Shown here: piece after piece, positions 49,901-60,906 of the stretch
How positions within the stretch are numbered: the stretch's first letter is position 1
How the letters are laid out: each line of letters begins with the position of its first letter
Source: Diplonema papillatum
Taxonomy: Eukaryota; Euglenozoa; Diplonemea; Diplonemida; Diplonemidae
DNA length: 64,000 nt
Reading direction: 5' to 3'
NCBI GenBank assembly: GCA_030068145.1
Contig: JAPJBO010000121.1
Span: 62,001-126,000, forward strand
Notes under the pieces: model-generated
What the model was told of the DNA's origin: nothing
The model's input: the letters and a program-made list of their open reading frames with translations, nothing else
Database searches by the model: none
Made by a program: the position numbers and the translations under genes

Positions 49901-50681
49901 GGCAGCGGCGGGGTCGGACAGCGAGAAGAGGACGCCGCCGGGCGGCAGCTTCAAAGGGTCGTCGGCGTCGACCGTCGGCCATGAGGCCACGCCGGGGTCC
50001 GGCCCCCGCGGAAGTCCCCTGGGCCTGAGCGGGCATGGCCAGCTGCAGCAGGACGAACGATCCGGCGAAGAAACCGAGGTCTTCCTTTCGGGCATCGGCG
50101 GGTGCACGAGGATCGCGACCCCCGATTACCCGCTGATGGGCGGCCGGAAGATACCCACGATATTCGTCCCGGATATCGACGACAGCACGGGGAAGGTCCT
50201 CGGCAAGCGCCCGCTGTCCACCCAGACGAACCCTCGGCTGTTCTACCAGGAGCAATGTGTGATCACGGGGACCAAAATCAACCAGGCGTTCCTCGACTCG
50301 CTGCCGTCGGACCCGGCCGCGCTTCGGCATGTCGACATTGCGCATAATTACATAGGGAAGAAGGGCACGCGCGCGGTGCTGGACGTCGTTCGGCTGTGCG
50401 AGCGGGTGTCTTCGCTCGACTTCAGCGACAATAAGATCGAGAATGGGGTGATCACGTGGCTGGTCGACGTGGCGCGGGACCACCCGGCGCTGGTGTCGAT
50501 CAACCTCGACTCGAACCTCATCGCGAAGTCGGGCGGCGCCGCCCTCCTGCAGCTCCTGCACGACAAGCCGGCCATCACGCACCTCAGCATCGACAAAAAC
50601 CCGCTGCTGATGAATCCGATGATCCGCCGCATAGAGCAGAAGGTCGAGGTCAACCGCCTCCGCGTGGCCGTCCCGCAATGA
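37912..50681 (+). CDS. Ankyrin-coiled coil-LRR protein, four predicted exons, ~1410 aa
   Basis: Exons 37912-39324, 47242-49067, 49413-49492, 49768-50681; coding sum 4233 nt, divisible by three. Introns run GTACGC...TTACAG (phase 0), GTATGG...CGCAG (phase 2), GTTTGA...CACAG (phase 1). The ATG at 37912 is in context ACATGG. Residues about 70-170 hold ankyrin repeats (DGSTVLHTAVEEENEEM, NGDTPLHLACERGNFNVAMLL, DGKTPADVA). A Pro/Ser linker follows, then a very long coiled coil across exons 1-4 with a 45-residue tandem duplication, and C-terminal leucine-rich-type repeats (LRHVDIAHNYIGKKGTRAVL, VSSLDFSDNKIENGVITWL). It is probably a cytoskeletal or scaffold protein. Exon 2 has no ATG and exon 1 no natural stop, which supports joining them, but two separate genes remain possible. 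Confidence 0.6.
39349..39368 (+). repeat. Outer inverted repeat, left arm
   Basis: TAAACCCCCCCCTCGCTTAA, exact reverse complement of 46202-46221, enclosing 6.8 kb of intron. Confidence 0.85.
39387..39460 (+). repeat. Dispersed repeat R-a, copy 2 (intron 1 of ankyrin gene)
   Basis: GTGTTAACAATGCATTG then TTAGTAGTTGGCAGCG, ending CACCAAAGCAGGTG; starts 62 bp inside the intron. Confidence 0.8.
39461..41037. other. Intronic spacer with tandem duplications
   Basis: Contains palindromic CACACGGAATCCGTGTG at about 40310 and a ~215-bp tandem duplication (about 40424-40638 and 40639-40850). Both copies of the duplication encode AACAAGAAGAGAAGGGTG (NKKRRV, like a nuclear localisation signal); one copy has in-frame stops. 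No gene assigned. Confidence 0.6.
41038..41063 (+). repeat. Middle inverted repeat, left arm
   Basis: 26 bp containing GGGGGGGTAGACCTACTATC; 25 of 26 match the reverse complement of 46164-46189. A second direct copy of this ~120-bp block starts near 41295. Confidence 0.8.
41569..42036 (-). CDS. Unidentified 155-aa minus-strand ORF in intron 1
   Basis: Starts with ATG at 42034-42036 on the minus strand. Composition is Pro/Ala/Gln/Ser-rich with an acidic VEIKEEVPQNNPQ segment, reminiscent of low-complexity gag-like or regulatory sequence but without any family motif. It lies between direct repeats in a repeat-rich intron. It may be a retroelement remnant or chance. Confidence 0.25.
   Translation of the reverse strand: MLVGALRQFCLSGLGRVNVEGSKSNIAMNAWLPQAPFPVAKFFCHLRLHPSISQGTPTTVLLPPGRRSSPALDAVEIKEEVPQNNPQVDIPAVSAPVAPAPGPTNAECTETTETSPHQPGGAALQPSSSQRQQSKAHPQGGRVCWFTKHYTKPRP
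42205..42225 (+). repeat. Inner inverted repeat, left arm, with CTCGATTACA array
   Basis: TGAGCCAATTCACCTACCCC..., 20 of 21 bases matching the reverse complement of 46133-46153. It is followed by a short (CTCGATTACA)n array that recurs in direct orientation at 45980-46130. Confidence 0.75.
43079..43450 (+). repeat. tRNA-related SINE-like repeat, copy 2
   Basis: Matches 22024-22420. B-box GGGTTCGAACCCC at about 43268-43280 and A-box-like GTGGCAGAGTGACCGG about 45 bp upstream. The 3' side of the tRNA-like part differs from copy 1. Confidence 0.65.
43451..44095 (+). repeat. Minisatellite tail GAACTTTGCTTCGCCC, copy 2
   Basis: About 38 units of 16-17 bp alternating TTTGCTTCGCCC and TTAGCTTCACCC forms, giving artefactual open frames in all plus frames. 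Same unit as 22421-22615. Confidence 0.95.
44340..44500 (+). repeat. ACTTGGGTCCCCA tandem array
   Basis: About nine 13-14-bp units within foldback element 3. Confidence 0.9.
46133..46221 (-). repeat. Clustered right arms of three concentric inverted repeats
   Basis: Within 89 bp lie, in order, partners of 42205-42225 (46133-46153), 41038-41063 (46164-46189) and 39349-39368 (46202-46221). Their order is the mirror of the left arms, as expected if one ~90-bp terminal inverted repeat had its left copy spread by later insertions. Confidence 0.75.
46222..47241. other. Last part of intron 1
   Basis: No gene recognised. Repeat R-c copy 2 lies at 47056-47108, and a C/A-rich tract ends in TTACAG at 47241. 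Confidence 0.55.
49068..49412 (+). other. Intron 2 of the ankyrin gene, containing repeat R-b
   Basis: 345 bp, GTATGG ... CACACGCAG. Repeat R-b (49099-49257: CCAACAATCTTGCGGGTTGC ... GTGGGAAAACGATCAACCCG) recurs at 58908-59059 in an intron of the next gene. The exons on both sides continue coiled-coil heptads in frame. Confidence 0.6.
49493..49767 (+). other. Intron 3 of the ankyrin gene
   Basis: 275 bp, GTTTGA ... CAAACACAG, phase 1. A shorter ACCAATCTTGCGGATTGCC block at about 49515 resembles the start of repeat R-b. Confidence 0.6.
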
Positions 50682-51402
50682 GGCAACACAGACCGTGGGT
50701 TTGCTTCTGGCACGGCTGCGGTTTCAGGTGTTCGTGTCCGCTGTCGAATCTCATCTTCCTACCGGACGCCACTACCCATTGCCAGTCGGAGTTCTCCCCT
50801 CTCCGCCCTCGAGCCTCTACGGTGAACTGCAGACTTTGAAGAACTGACCTTCTGAACCACAACTAAAGGAAACCCCACACACAAGCCTATTTTGGACTGG
50901 GCTGGATTCGATACAGCTCGACTCGAGCCTCAACGCAGGCCCTGAAGGTGCTTCCCCACGACCAAAGTTCCTCGACACTAGGCGTGGAATGTCGCCCCGG
51001 ATGTCCTCCGCATTTTTACCGATGTGTGTCGCTCACCAGTCTTAGGTGCCGGACTGCTCGCCTCTCGTCCCACCCGCCTTCACTCGCCCTGTCACGCGCC
51101 CTCCACTGTAATGAAGCAACACAGACCGTGGGTTTGAGGGATGCTTCAGCACCATGCGACAACGCAAACAGGCGGAAATGGCGAGCCTCGGGCAAGTGGC
51201 GAGTCGCCCGCCACGTATGACCACCAGTGTGCGGCCTATGGGTAACAGCGTCCCCTGTACCCGTCACAGCAGCGAAGGATACCTTCGACCCACCCGCTTC
51301 CAGAAAGTTCTTATGCGAGAGAGTCCACATCGCTGCTGGGACCTGGGCTTCCTCAGATCAACTACGGCTTACTCTTTCTGCTCATCATAATGGCTGACTG
51401 CA

Positions 51403-51496
51403 GGCGCCGTATCACAGCCGTATCGCCGTATCACGCGTGATACGTGTCACGTATCACGATTTCAAAAACTGCATCTGATACGCGTATCAAACCACC
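51403..51496 (+). repeat. GTATCAC palindromic repeat, copy 1
   Basis: Starts GGCGCCGTATCACAGCCGTA and contains TCACGCGTGA. Direct copy at 52429-52506. Confidence 0.8.
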
Positions 51497-52428
51497 TTAG
51501 AGGGAGGAAGATGGTCGGTGAAAGGACAACACCTATTATCAGGAATGTGTGAGCTGTTGAGGTTCAGGGTAGCTACGCTGTGCCGCGATGCTGTTGCGCT
51601 TGTTGAACACGCATCTACCCGCTCGAAGCCCCCCAGTCCCGCCCGCTGGGCGCAACGTTCGCAGGTTGGTCCAGCAGCTTCGGCCAGCGGCTGCCAAAAG
51701 GCGCCCACCAATTCTCACCACTCCAACAACTACCGTCCCTCAGCGCTGAAGCGGCCATGGGCGAGAAGAGTGCTGTGCTCCAGTCAGTCCATTCAGCAAC
51801 CGCGTCTGTTACATTGGTCAGGGCGTCCTGCGGCGCATCGTCTGTGTCTGCGCGGTACCTCAGTAGGTAAATTTGTTGCATTAGTGTGATTGTCAGGCCT
51901 TCGACTACCCTGAGCAACGCACTATACCTCAGTAGAATCCGCTGCAGACCCTCCTTTGCTTCTTCATCAATCATACTTGCGGCACCGCGGACTCAAAGCG
52001 AACGCTGCTTCGTGCACATGCCGCCGCGCACTGCCGTCTAGTCCATCCAGTTTTGATCCGTTGTCGATGTTCGTGTAGGCCTGAGAGCTAAACGACATCA
52101 GTCAAGGGCCACTTGTGCTACTTGATGCAGATGGAGATTGCAAGAACGTGCTTGGAATGGGTATGTGCCCAACACCGCACTGGTCCCGTCTGCGCCGTGT
52201 TTCGGTCCTTTAAACCACAGACTATCAACAGAACACGCGCCTTGACTTGGTCTTTGCTTGCGGCGGTTCCAGCCTCGTCACACCTGAAAGCGGGTGCTAC
52301 AACCCAGAACGCGTGTAACCCGAAAAGCGGGTACCCGCTTTCTTACTAGTAACTCCAGCTTACGAGGCTGAACTCCACCGTTTGCGCTTGTCTGCAACAC
52401 CATCCTACCTGAACGTGCAGTGCAAGAG

Positions 52429-52506
52429 GGCGCCGTATCACAGCCGTATCGATACGTGGCGCCTGAGATTATGATACGTGATACGTATCACGTACCAAAC
52501 CACCTG
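52429..52506 (+). repeat. GTATCAC palindromic repeat, copy 2
   Basis: Same start as copy 1. Contains the perfect palindrome CGTGATACGTATCACG and ends ACCAAACCACCT, like copy 1. Confidence 0.8.
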
Positions 52507-55500
52507 AGAATCTAAGGGGGTTTCAGCTGAACTATGCAGTGCTCGCCATTCTCCACACGTTGGAACGTGTGGGCTTCCATAGCCTAGGCGTAGGTAATTT
52601 TTTTCGGGAAGTGATTTTTGTTTCCTTTTTACATTGAACAAAGGCTTTTCCCCCAGGCAGCGTCTGCCTGGCATTCAACTAAGATTTCTCCCCACGGTGG
52701 ACCGGTTGCGGGTGAGTGCGGCTGTTGACCGTTCCTAAGCCGCAAAAAGACTGGCTGAAGTCGTTCCTTTGGCAAACAGCGGGTTTTGTTAGCGCATCGC
52801 CCACCAGTTGTAGAAACCTACCTCGGAGTGTATTGGGCCTGTGGAAGTTGACGTATATTAGAATCTGGAGTGAGTGTAGTAAGATCACTGAATATGCCGC
52901 GTGAGATATTCTATCGCATGCGGGAACGCGATGCGCATGACCATGCGTCGCTGTGATGCGTTTGGCAGAACGGGAACACCTTCAAATAGTCGGATCCTTT
53001 GAACTGAAGAGAACGTGATTCTTCTCACCCCCTGCACCCAGCCCTCTCAGTTACGGTACTCATTTGGTATTAGTTCTGTTTTCCCCGGTCGCGCGGCAGC
53101 CGTCGAGTAGACCCTTCGGCAGCACTCGAGCAAATCCCAGGGCCTGGCGGAACGCACTTGGCCATGAGAATTCTCAGCGACCGAGAGAAGCCGCTGCTAT
53201 ACGGACAGACAGCGCAATGGTACATCGACGATATGGTCCACGCACCTCACTGTCAACGCGGGTGCGAGAGTCGCATACATCGCCCGACGATCAAAAGTCT
53301 TCGAAATAACGCTTTTTCTCTGCATTCCCGAGCTCGTTCAACAAGCAACAGCCACGCTTGGCACATTCGACTTCCAAAACTCAATCGCATCCGTATCCAG
53401 TATATGCGCTGGATGCGCCTGGATGTCCTCGGTTGGCCCCCATTCCGCGAAAGATCTGCGAACACGTCCCGAGATTCTCATCTCAGGATCTAAGGGAAGG
53501 GGAGTTCCGCACCGGCACTTGCTTCCACAGTTGCTTTTCTTCGTGGTTGGGCTGGTGTCGTGCACATATGAAGCCGCACCACTTCGGTCGGGACACTGTG
53601 GCGGGCCTTCTCAGGGCAGTTGAGCAGCAACACGTCAGTCAGCGTCACACATCGCCTTAGAGGCAGTGTTCGTGTGAGGTCAATCCGACACCGCGCGTTG
53701 CCACTTGGTAAACGTTGGCCCGCGCATCGTGACAAGGGTTATCCCCTACGGTACCCTCCAGAAATACAATCGGCTAGGTTCGTGACCAATTACCTCTTCA
53801 GCTCGCAGATAGATCTTCCTTAGATTCTTTGCAGTTTCTTCGCGAGACAAGGACGGGGGTAATTTCGTGCTATTCGAGCCTTACTGATGATAACGAAAGA
53901 AAGCTCGAAGTACCGCCACCAAGGCGTGAGAAGACTATTCGCCCAGCGTGCAGTGTTCCCGCTGCAAGGTTGCAGCCGTTTGTAAAAAAATACACGAACG
54001 GAAAGTCTTCTTTTGTATAAGCACCTGCTTCGTAGGAAATACTTGAGGAGGCTGCCAGCTGCAAAATATTAAAGGCGGTAAATGTGCTGTAGCCCACACG
54101 AAACACAGGTGAATCTGGGTTTAGTGGCGGGCGTAAGCGCTCAACAAAAAAGACCCACTTTGTAGTTGTATTGTTTCTCCCCCTCTAGCCTCCTTCGAAG
54201 TAAGCACAAGGCAGCCCCTCGAGTATTTTTTGCACGCGTTAGGGGACTTCCCAAAGGCTTCACAACGGAGTGACACGTCACCCGAAACGAGCGGCACCCT
54301 CTCGCTTTTCTCACCCAAGCCTCTACGGACAACCTGAGGCTTTAAAAAGAGACCGGAAACATCGCAGAACCGCAAAAGGAAGGATACCGATAAGCGGATT
54401 GCACATCAGCCTCGGTTGATTGTCGGCAACACAATATGACCTGTCACTGCAGAGAAAGATCAATGCCAATGTACCGCTGGTTTAACCGCGGAAACGTTTA
54501 TCAAGCTTCGAACCCCAACTCCCGAGTAGAACCCCCACCCGGAAGGAACTAACCACCCTGGGTGGGCTCTAACACTTGCTGTCGTCAGGAAAATAAAACG
54601 GTAAAGTTCGTGGCCAGTCGGTCGATGACCCCTCAGAATTACCCCTTTTTGTAAAAATTGAATATCGTTCTTCCTCCAGGGATTTCGTGCTGATGGGGGC
54701 TCCCCAGAAGCACACGGAACGCCTGCACGCTAGCCTGCAGGATACAATCCTGCCTTTGTGTCTGTTCTCAAACTTCGGGCCGGGGTGGCGCCAGCGGGTC
54801 AGTTGTTGTTTGCGATATTCAAACTGATGACCAGCAACCGCCTCCTTGTTGAGGGCATCTTTTTGTGAGATTTGACATGTACGCGTTCAGGTTAAACCGC
54901 ACAAGTATGCTCACTAAGGAGGTGGTTACTGGTTATTGCAAGAAGGAAAGTTGGCAGCATTCTAACCTGAACGCGTTCAGCAACCAACCAAGAGAGAGCT
55001 CACGCACTCCTCATTCATAAACGGGCCTTAGACGCAAGTCGTCTTCAAGGGCAGAAGAAGGGGGGTTGGCCGCGAACTTTACTGGTCTAGAAAACCACCC
55101 CGACCACTACATCTCCTTCTCCAGAGGTGCGAAGCGATACCCCCTCCTGACAAAATAAGCAGTTCCTCAAAAAGCTGTTAAGGCAGTATGGCCGGCCTAT
55201 CGGCCTCGTCGCGAGCACTGCACGTGCACACACAGAAACTCGACCGTGCGCAAAGAGAGTTCCAAGCCACTCTTTCTCTACAGTCTCGGTTCGTTGGAGG
55301 CATCTTTTGTCCTCCAGCGTCTCGTATCGTCTTTTTCTCTCGAATCCTGTGTAACCACCATCTTGAACCCACCTGCGGGAGCTTGGAATGCAATCGCTCA
55401 AAAAGAACCTGCAACAGGACCAGTGCTCTATGAACGGCGGTAGTTCGCCTTCCAAGTAGCCTCTTCGTCAGGATGAAAGCGCATAGGCGTACCGTACGCA

Positions 55501-56393
55501 TATGGCTCGTCCACTGGGCTACTGTGATCATACCAGCGTGAGTGCTCAGGGCAAGGCGTTCGTCAGGAACGATAAACCATTGAATATTCCGCCAAACAGG
55601 GGTTCGATCCTCTCGACTCTCGTAGTAGAAGAAATTGTGCGCTGTTCTCTCGCCCGGGCAGGCAACACTCAGAGTGCAGTTTATCATCATTGTCATCTGC
55701 CGCGCCATGCTTTTGGAGTACCGGCATTCCAAGCATCCCAAAGTTGGACTGGAAGGCTGCATTTCTTTTTCACGCAGCGAGATTTTACAGCTCGCTTTCA
55801 CTCAGTACAGTTCAGTTTACCGCCAGATAGCCCATGCATCTATCTGTTAAAGTCCCTCGGCAAAGAAACACCTCAAACATCGAACAGACAACGGCAAAGG
55901 TGCATATCCCGTTTTCATTCTGCGTCCAGCGAAACACAACCCGCATCGGGAAGATCGAACTGGTGAAGACGCAGAGCGTGTCACTCAGCGAATGGAAACA
56001 GTCCCCAGCAACTGAAATCCCAGGCCTGGGCTGAGGCAGAGAAGCTCCCCTGCATTGGGGGTTCCACAGAGGTGGCCCCTTGCCCGATGCACGATCTTCA
56101 GCACTGATCCCCGGCGTTCAGCACTGATCCCCGGCGTGAGGGCATGGCCTACAGCCCTTTGGGTTCTCTGTTGTTCAAGGGGTGCCGAAAAGTCGCACGC
56201 GCCGTCCTCAAAGAGTTTTACAACCACTTGAAATCAGCCGCGGCTAGGCATCCGTCCGGTCTGGCAGGCCTGGGGAAGTCGGACCGAGACCGAGAGCAAG
56301 GCGCCCGCCAACCGAAAATAGCACGCAGGAGAAGAAACAAACGGGGGATACAGGAGGAACACGCGACCGCCGCGAGAGGCTGGCCAAACGACG

Positions 56394-59300
56394 ATGGCCC
56401 AGCCGCCGGAAGGCGAAGCCGCGGGAGGGAGCGCCCCGACGCCGCCCCGTACAGTATCGAGCGCACGCCCAGCCAGAGGCAGGTCGCCCCCGTCTGCGCA
56501 GTCGAAGACAACGTCGCCCCTGCCGGGCGGCGGTTTGGGCGGGGCAACAGGCAGGTCGGACACGGCCGGGACGCCGGCCAACTGGAACCCGTCGCTGCCT
56601 TTCATGAAGCACCAAGAAGACCGGCTCGCCGCCCGCGAGCGAAGGATCGCCGAACGTGAATCCGAGTGCAGCGCCGTCTACCACCGGTTGGTGGTCAAGC
56701 ACATCGACAACAGCTACCAGCACGCCAAGCGGGAGCTCGCGGCGCTGTCGTCGGAGAGTCTCTCGGCGAAAAGACAGCTGTGGCTCGACACGTCAGCCCT
56801 CGTCTGGCAAAGCGTCGCGAAGAGGCAAGCGGAAGAGGCCATGGCCACCGCGATGCGCCTCAAAGAAGACGAGACAACCCGCCACGAGTCCCTCAGCGAA
56901 CGGGAAGCCGCCTTGGCCCAAGGCAAAGCAGCGCTCGAGATCGAAAGGGTCGACTGCATGGCCAGGTGGAGGGAGGGCGCCAAGCGGGAGCTCGAAAAAG
57001 AGTTCGCCGGCAGAACAGCTGCGTTGGACGCGAAAGAGGCGGACTTCCGCAGAAGAGAAGCCGAGGCGCAGGAGAAGGAAAAGACCCTCGACGCCGACTG
57101 CGCCAAGTACGCCGCCGCCCGTGAGCGGCTGCTGTTCGAGTACGCGGATCTCGCCGAGAAGGAGCACGCGCTGGAGATCAGAAGCACGGCGGCCAGCGAC
57201 ACGTGGAGGTCCGCCTGCGACCAGCAGGCCACCGTCAAGCTGTACGAAGAATCCGCTCTGCGCGTCTCGCGCGGGTTTGTGTCCCACGTCGCGGCGCTGG
57301 CGGAAACGTGCGCCTCGCACGCCGGGCAGCTGGCTTCCGTTTTCGTCGGCTCGGCGAGCAGTGCGGGCGCGCGGGGTAGCCGCGATTCGATGTCGCCTGT
57401 GGCGAGGGCGCCTTCGGGGGGCTCCTCGTTCAACTTGTCGTCCAACCACCACCCTTCCCCGTCGCTTGCGAAGCCGGACACGACGCTGCCCCTGGGGCAC
57501 ACGCACCCAGGCCAGGGTTCCGTGGCCATTTTCGCGAGCGCCGGAGCCTCGCCCACGCACATGGCCCGGCTGCGCGCGTCGCACCGCGTCGTGCCGGCGC
57601 CGCACGACCGAGCAGCGGCCGTCTGGCACCGGCCCCGGCCGCCCGCCGACGACGCGTTGCCGTCGAACCCGCCGTCGCAGAGCCCGCCGTCGTCGTGCGA
57701 GCCGCTGCCGTCCCGCTGGCCCCGCGAAGAACCCGCCCCGCACTCCGCCAGCCCCCGCAGCTCCCGGCACGGCCTCGCGGAACAACCCAAGCGGCTCCTG
57801 TCGCCGACAGCACCTCTTTCGTATGCGCCTTCCCCCCTGGGGATTGCCCCTCGTCTTTGGGACACTTTCGTCCTTTTTCGTCAACACGGAAAAAAGATGA
57901 AAAAAAGACCAACCGGAATACCTGGCCACAGTATTTATGGGCCCCTAAGCCTAAGGGGGGCCTGGTCAGATTCTCACATGATGTCTTTTTTCGTCCTTTT
58001 TGCGTCTTTTTCCTTCTCAATTGGGGGCTTCCTTATTTCCCCCCCCCCCCCCCCCCAGGCAGTGTTCTTTGCATTTTCCATTGTGCACTACTAGAAAGGC
58101 CACTGGATCACACCAAAACTCTGGTCTTTTTCGTCTGTTTTCGTCTTTCTCGTGTTAGCAATGCATTGGCGGTACTAAAAATTAGTAGTTGGCAGCGTAC
58201 ACATGAAACTTGCCAAAGCAGGTGAGTTCCGCTGGTGCGCACAAACAAAAAAAACGGGGTCGAGGCCTCCGGGCTGGGAAGGAAAACAGTAGAAAGTGTT
58301 CTCTTTGGTTCCAGTCGATCCATTCCCAGCCCGGCAACGGCCACCTCCGGAGCCAGCGGCTAGCCCCACACTCATATCAGGTCAAGCGAGCTGTTCGTGC
58401 ACAGCAATTCTACCCGCTCCCCCCTGCCACCGCAAGCCGTACGACAAGTGGACGTCTGGTAGAGGGCGACTGCCCATACCTGTTTTGGCTGACGTTTCCC
58501 TCTCTATCCGAAAGTGTTCTTGCTCGACCAACCCACTCCACGGCTCTCCTGTTTGCTCGCATATTTCCACCCACACGCACGAACTCGGCGCCAAACAAAC
58601 ACCACAGGAATCGGAACCACCCGTTGGCATCGGTGGAGAACAGCCTGCGGGAGCGGTACAGCATGGTTCTCGGTGGTGCCATTCCGACCGGGGAAACCGC
58701 CGGAGTCGGCCGAAGCGTCGTCGTGAGCACGTCACAGTGCAAATTGCCGGCGGTAGCAAGTCAGCCCACGCATGACACGCAAACCCAGTCGACGGCGGTC
58801 CAACGGACCGCGTCGCTTCCGCCCCCTGCCGGTGGCGGCAATCTGGGAGATCGACTGCGAGACAGAGTACGTGAAGAGAAGAGCGGCCTCAGGTATTCTT
58901 TTCAGTACTAACAATCTTGCGGGTCGCCCTTCAATGTATTGTGCAGGCTACAAAGACGTGGGCAGCGTTTTTTGGTGGTTGATCAGAATTCCTTCTGAAT
59001 ATACACAGGGTAAATACAAGTGGGAAAACGATCACCCGGCACGCGTACACAAACCGAAGCTGTCTTTTTCGGTACTCAGTAGAGGACTGGGTAGGAGTTA
59101 AGTGCCCGTAAGCCTGGACCGAGGCGTACTTACTGAAACCACAATAAACGCTTGAAACTTTTCGAGAGTTTTTATACTGCGTAGTCGAAATGCAATGCGT
59201 CGTATCCAAGAAGTTCTCGCACATCGAAGCACGCTCACAAACAAAGCAAACTAAGCCCGGGTTGTTTGCGTCAGGCTTTGCGTAATGTGAAGAAGGCCGA

Positions 59301-60906
59301 ACATTGGTCACTGGCGACCCGGGGCCGCGAGGTGTCGGAACTACCAGCAGGCTAAACACACGTTGCATGTGCGGCAACTCTGCCGCAAACAGCCCGGGAC
59401 TTGCTTATGCGCGAGGACGATTCGAACTCACCAGTGGCCGTGTGCGACGCGTCCGAAGTCAAAGCCCATCGCCAACGGAACGCCTTACGCCCGCCGTAGG
59501 GGATGGATACTCCCTGGAGAGATGGTCCCTGCGCTCTAACGCGTCTCTGACCTGCTTTTGCTTTCCTCCCTTTTCGCCCTCCAATGCCACACACACGCAG
59601 CTACGAGGCGCGTCTGCGGGAGCTGCTACGCGAGGCGCACGGCGCTGCACCTAAAGCGTCGCTGCTGCCTGTCCACGCATCGACGGGCTCGGGCGTATCG
59701 ATGGCCGACGACTGGGGAATGGACCGCGCTCGGTATGTAAACTGCCGCTGCATCGCGAAGGAGCAAAAAAAGAAGAGAAATTCGTATCCACACTCAACGA
59801 AAGAACCCCAACCCGCCTTCGCTGTCGGCCGGAGACATACCAACACGGATCGCTCCTTAACCACTTCCGGACGAACTGTAGTGGTAGTTAACTCACGAAA
59901 GTTCGCGGGTGTCACGTTCGCGGGCGAGAGGCCAAATAATGGTCGAAAGTGGTCGCTGTTTGCTGTATCGGAAAGATCCGACACGACACAAATCTTTGAA
60001 ATGCGTCCTTCACCCGGGCAGAAATCCTGCTCCGAGCTCCAACGGATACCTGAGATTCTCCATGGAGCCACCCCTTTTCCCCAATTATCCGTGTCCTTAA
60101 GTGGTTAAAACTCGAACCTCACCAGACCACCAGGCTTTCATTGTCTTTGCAAATAAGGCGCAAGTCAAGCCATGCGCTATGCAATGAAATGCAAACACGC
60201 GACTACCTTGCATCAGCGAATTGAAAATGAGTTCGGAACCGAACAATCTTTCGCGCTCAACGGGTTGCGCGGGTTGCACACACGGACGTCGTGAAACCTT
60301 AATATGCCCGCTAACCCGAATTCCACTATGTACTTCTGACGATTGTGTGTGGGCGTACACTTGGTGTAAATCGCCCGATTGTTTGCGTGGTGCTTTTGGA
60401 GCGTTGGGGAGTTTGGGGGTGGTCAGTGCCAGGCTCGTTGTACTTGATCCCACCTTTCCGACAGGAGCGCGTCTGTGTCGATGTCGCCGGGTCGTGGTTT
60501 CGCCGTGCTCGAGAGGAGCGACGGCAGCGACGGGCTGCTGGACTTCATCCGGGGGCGGGGCGCTGCGCCGGGCAGGAGCGACGAAGGCGGCGACGGCCCG
60601 AGCAGGGGCAGCAGCAGCGGCGCCACGTTCGTGTCCACGCGGCGGTCGTCGGCGCCGTTCAGGGACCTGACCTCGCCGAAGCTCACTGCCTCGGCGCACC
60701 CGCCCCAAGGGTCCAAGGGCCGCGGGTCTGCGGGCCGCAAAGCTCCCGTTCCCGGCTCGACGCCGCAGGCCGCGTCGTCTCTTCGCCGCGACGCTTCCCT
60801 GACCCCGAAAGCTGAAGCGTCGGCCGATAACGTCTTCCGGCAGATCCGCGAGATGGAGGACTTCCTCTCCAACATACACGTGCCCCACAAAGTGCAGGCG
60901 CCATGA
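56394..60906 (+). CDS. Coiled-coil protein, three predicted exons, 666 aa
   Basis: Exons 56394-57820, 59601-59732, 60465-60906, total 2001 nt. Introns GTATGC...CACGCAG and GTATGT...CGACAG are both phase 2 and fit in frame (PLS|YEARLRELL; MDRA then R|SASVSMS). The ATG at 56394 opens the frame. The N-terminus is Pro/Gly/Ser-rich, then about residues 75-300 form a charged coiled coil (RLAARERRIAERESE, REAALAQGKAALEIE, AEAQEKEKTLD), followed by a long Pro/Ser-rich disordered region. The last exon mixes Ser/Gly-rich sequence with a short helical end (NVFRQIREMEDFL). It is perhaps cytoskeletal or centrosomal; no family recognised. Confidence 0.6.
58152..58226 (+). repeat. Dispersed repeat R-a, copy 3
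   Basis: GTGTTAGCAATGCATTGG, TTAGTAGTTGGCAGCG, then ACTTGCCAAAGCAGGTGAG; TTGGCA and TGCCAA can pair. Confidence 0.8.
58908..59059 (+). repeat. Dispersed repeat R-b, copy 2
   Basis: Matches 49099-49257, including CCCTTCAATGTATTG and ACAGGGTAAATACAAGTGGG. Confidence 0.85.
59733..60464 (+). other. Intron 2 of the coiled-coil gene
   Basis: 732 bp, GTATGT ... TTCCGACAG. No recognisable element apart from AACCACTTCCGGA / AAGTGGTTAA, partly inverted, near 59860 and 60100. Confidence 0.55.

Larger units (their letters stand above)
50682..56393. other. 5.7 kb intergenic region without recognisable gene
   Basis: Only short incidental ORFs. Contains a duplicated GCAACACAGACCGTGGGTTT (about 50684 and 51117); two direct ~90-bp copies of a palindrome-rich GTATCAC block (51403-51496, 52429-52506); a 14-bp inverted repeat ACGCGTTCAGGTTA / TAACCTGAACGCGT (54881-54894, 54963-54976); and a doubled GCACTGATCCCCGGCG near 56100-56134. 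Confidence 0.6.
57821..59600 (+). other. Intron 1 of the coiled-coil gene, with repeats R-a and R-b
   Basis: 1780 bp from GTATGC to CACACGCAG. Contains a run of 18 C at about 58039-58056, R-a copy 3 (58152-58226) and R-b copy 2 (58908-59059). Open frames inside look incidental. Confidence 0.55.

Noticed and set aside
53158..53493. Possible RT remnant (QWYIDDMVHA)
   Set aside because: Only one short RT-like match, with no motif A or B around it; too weak to call.
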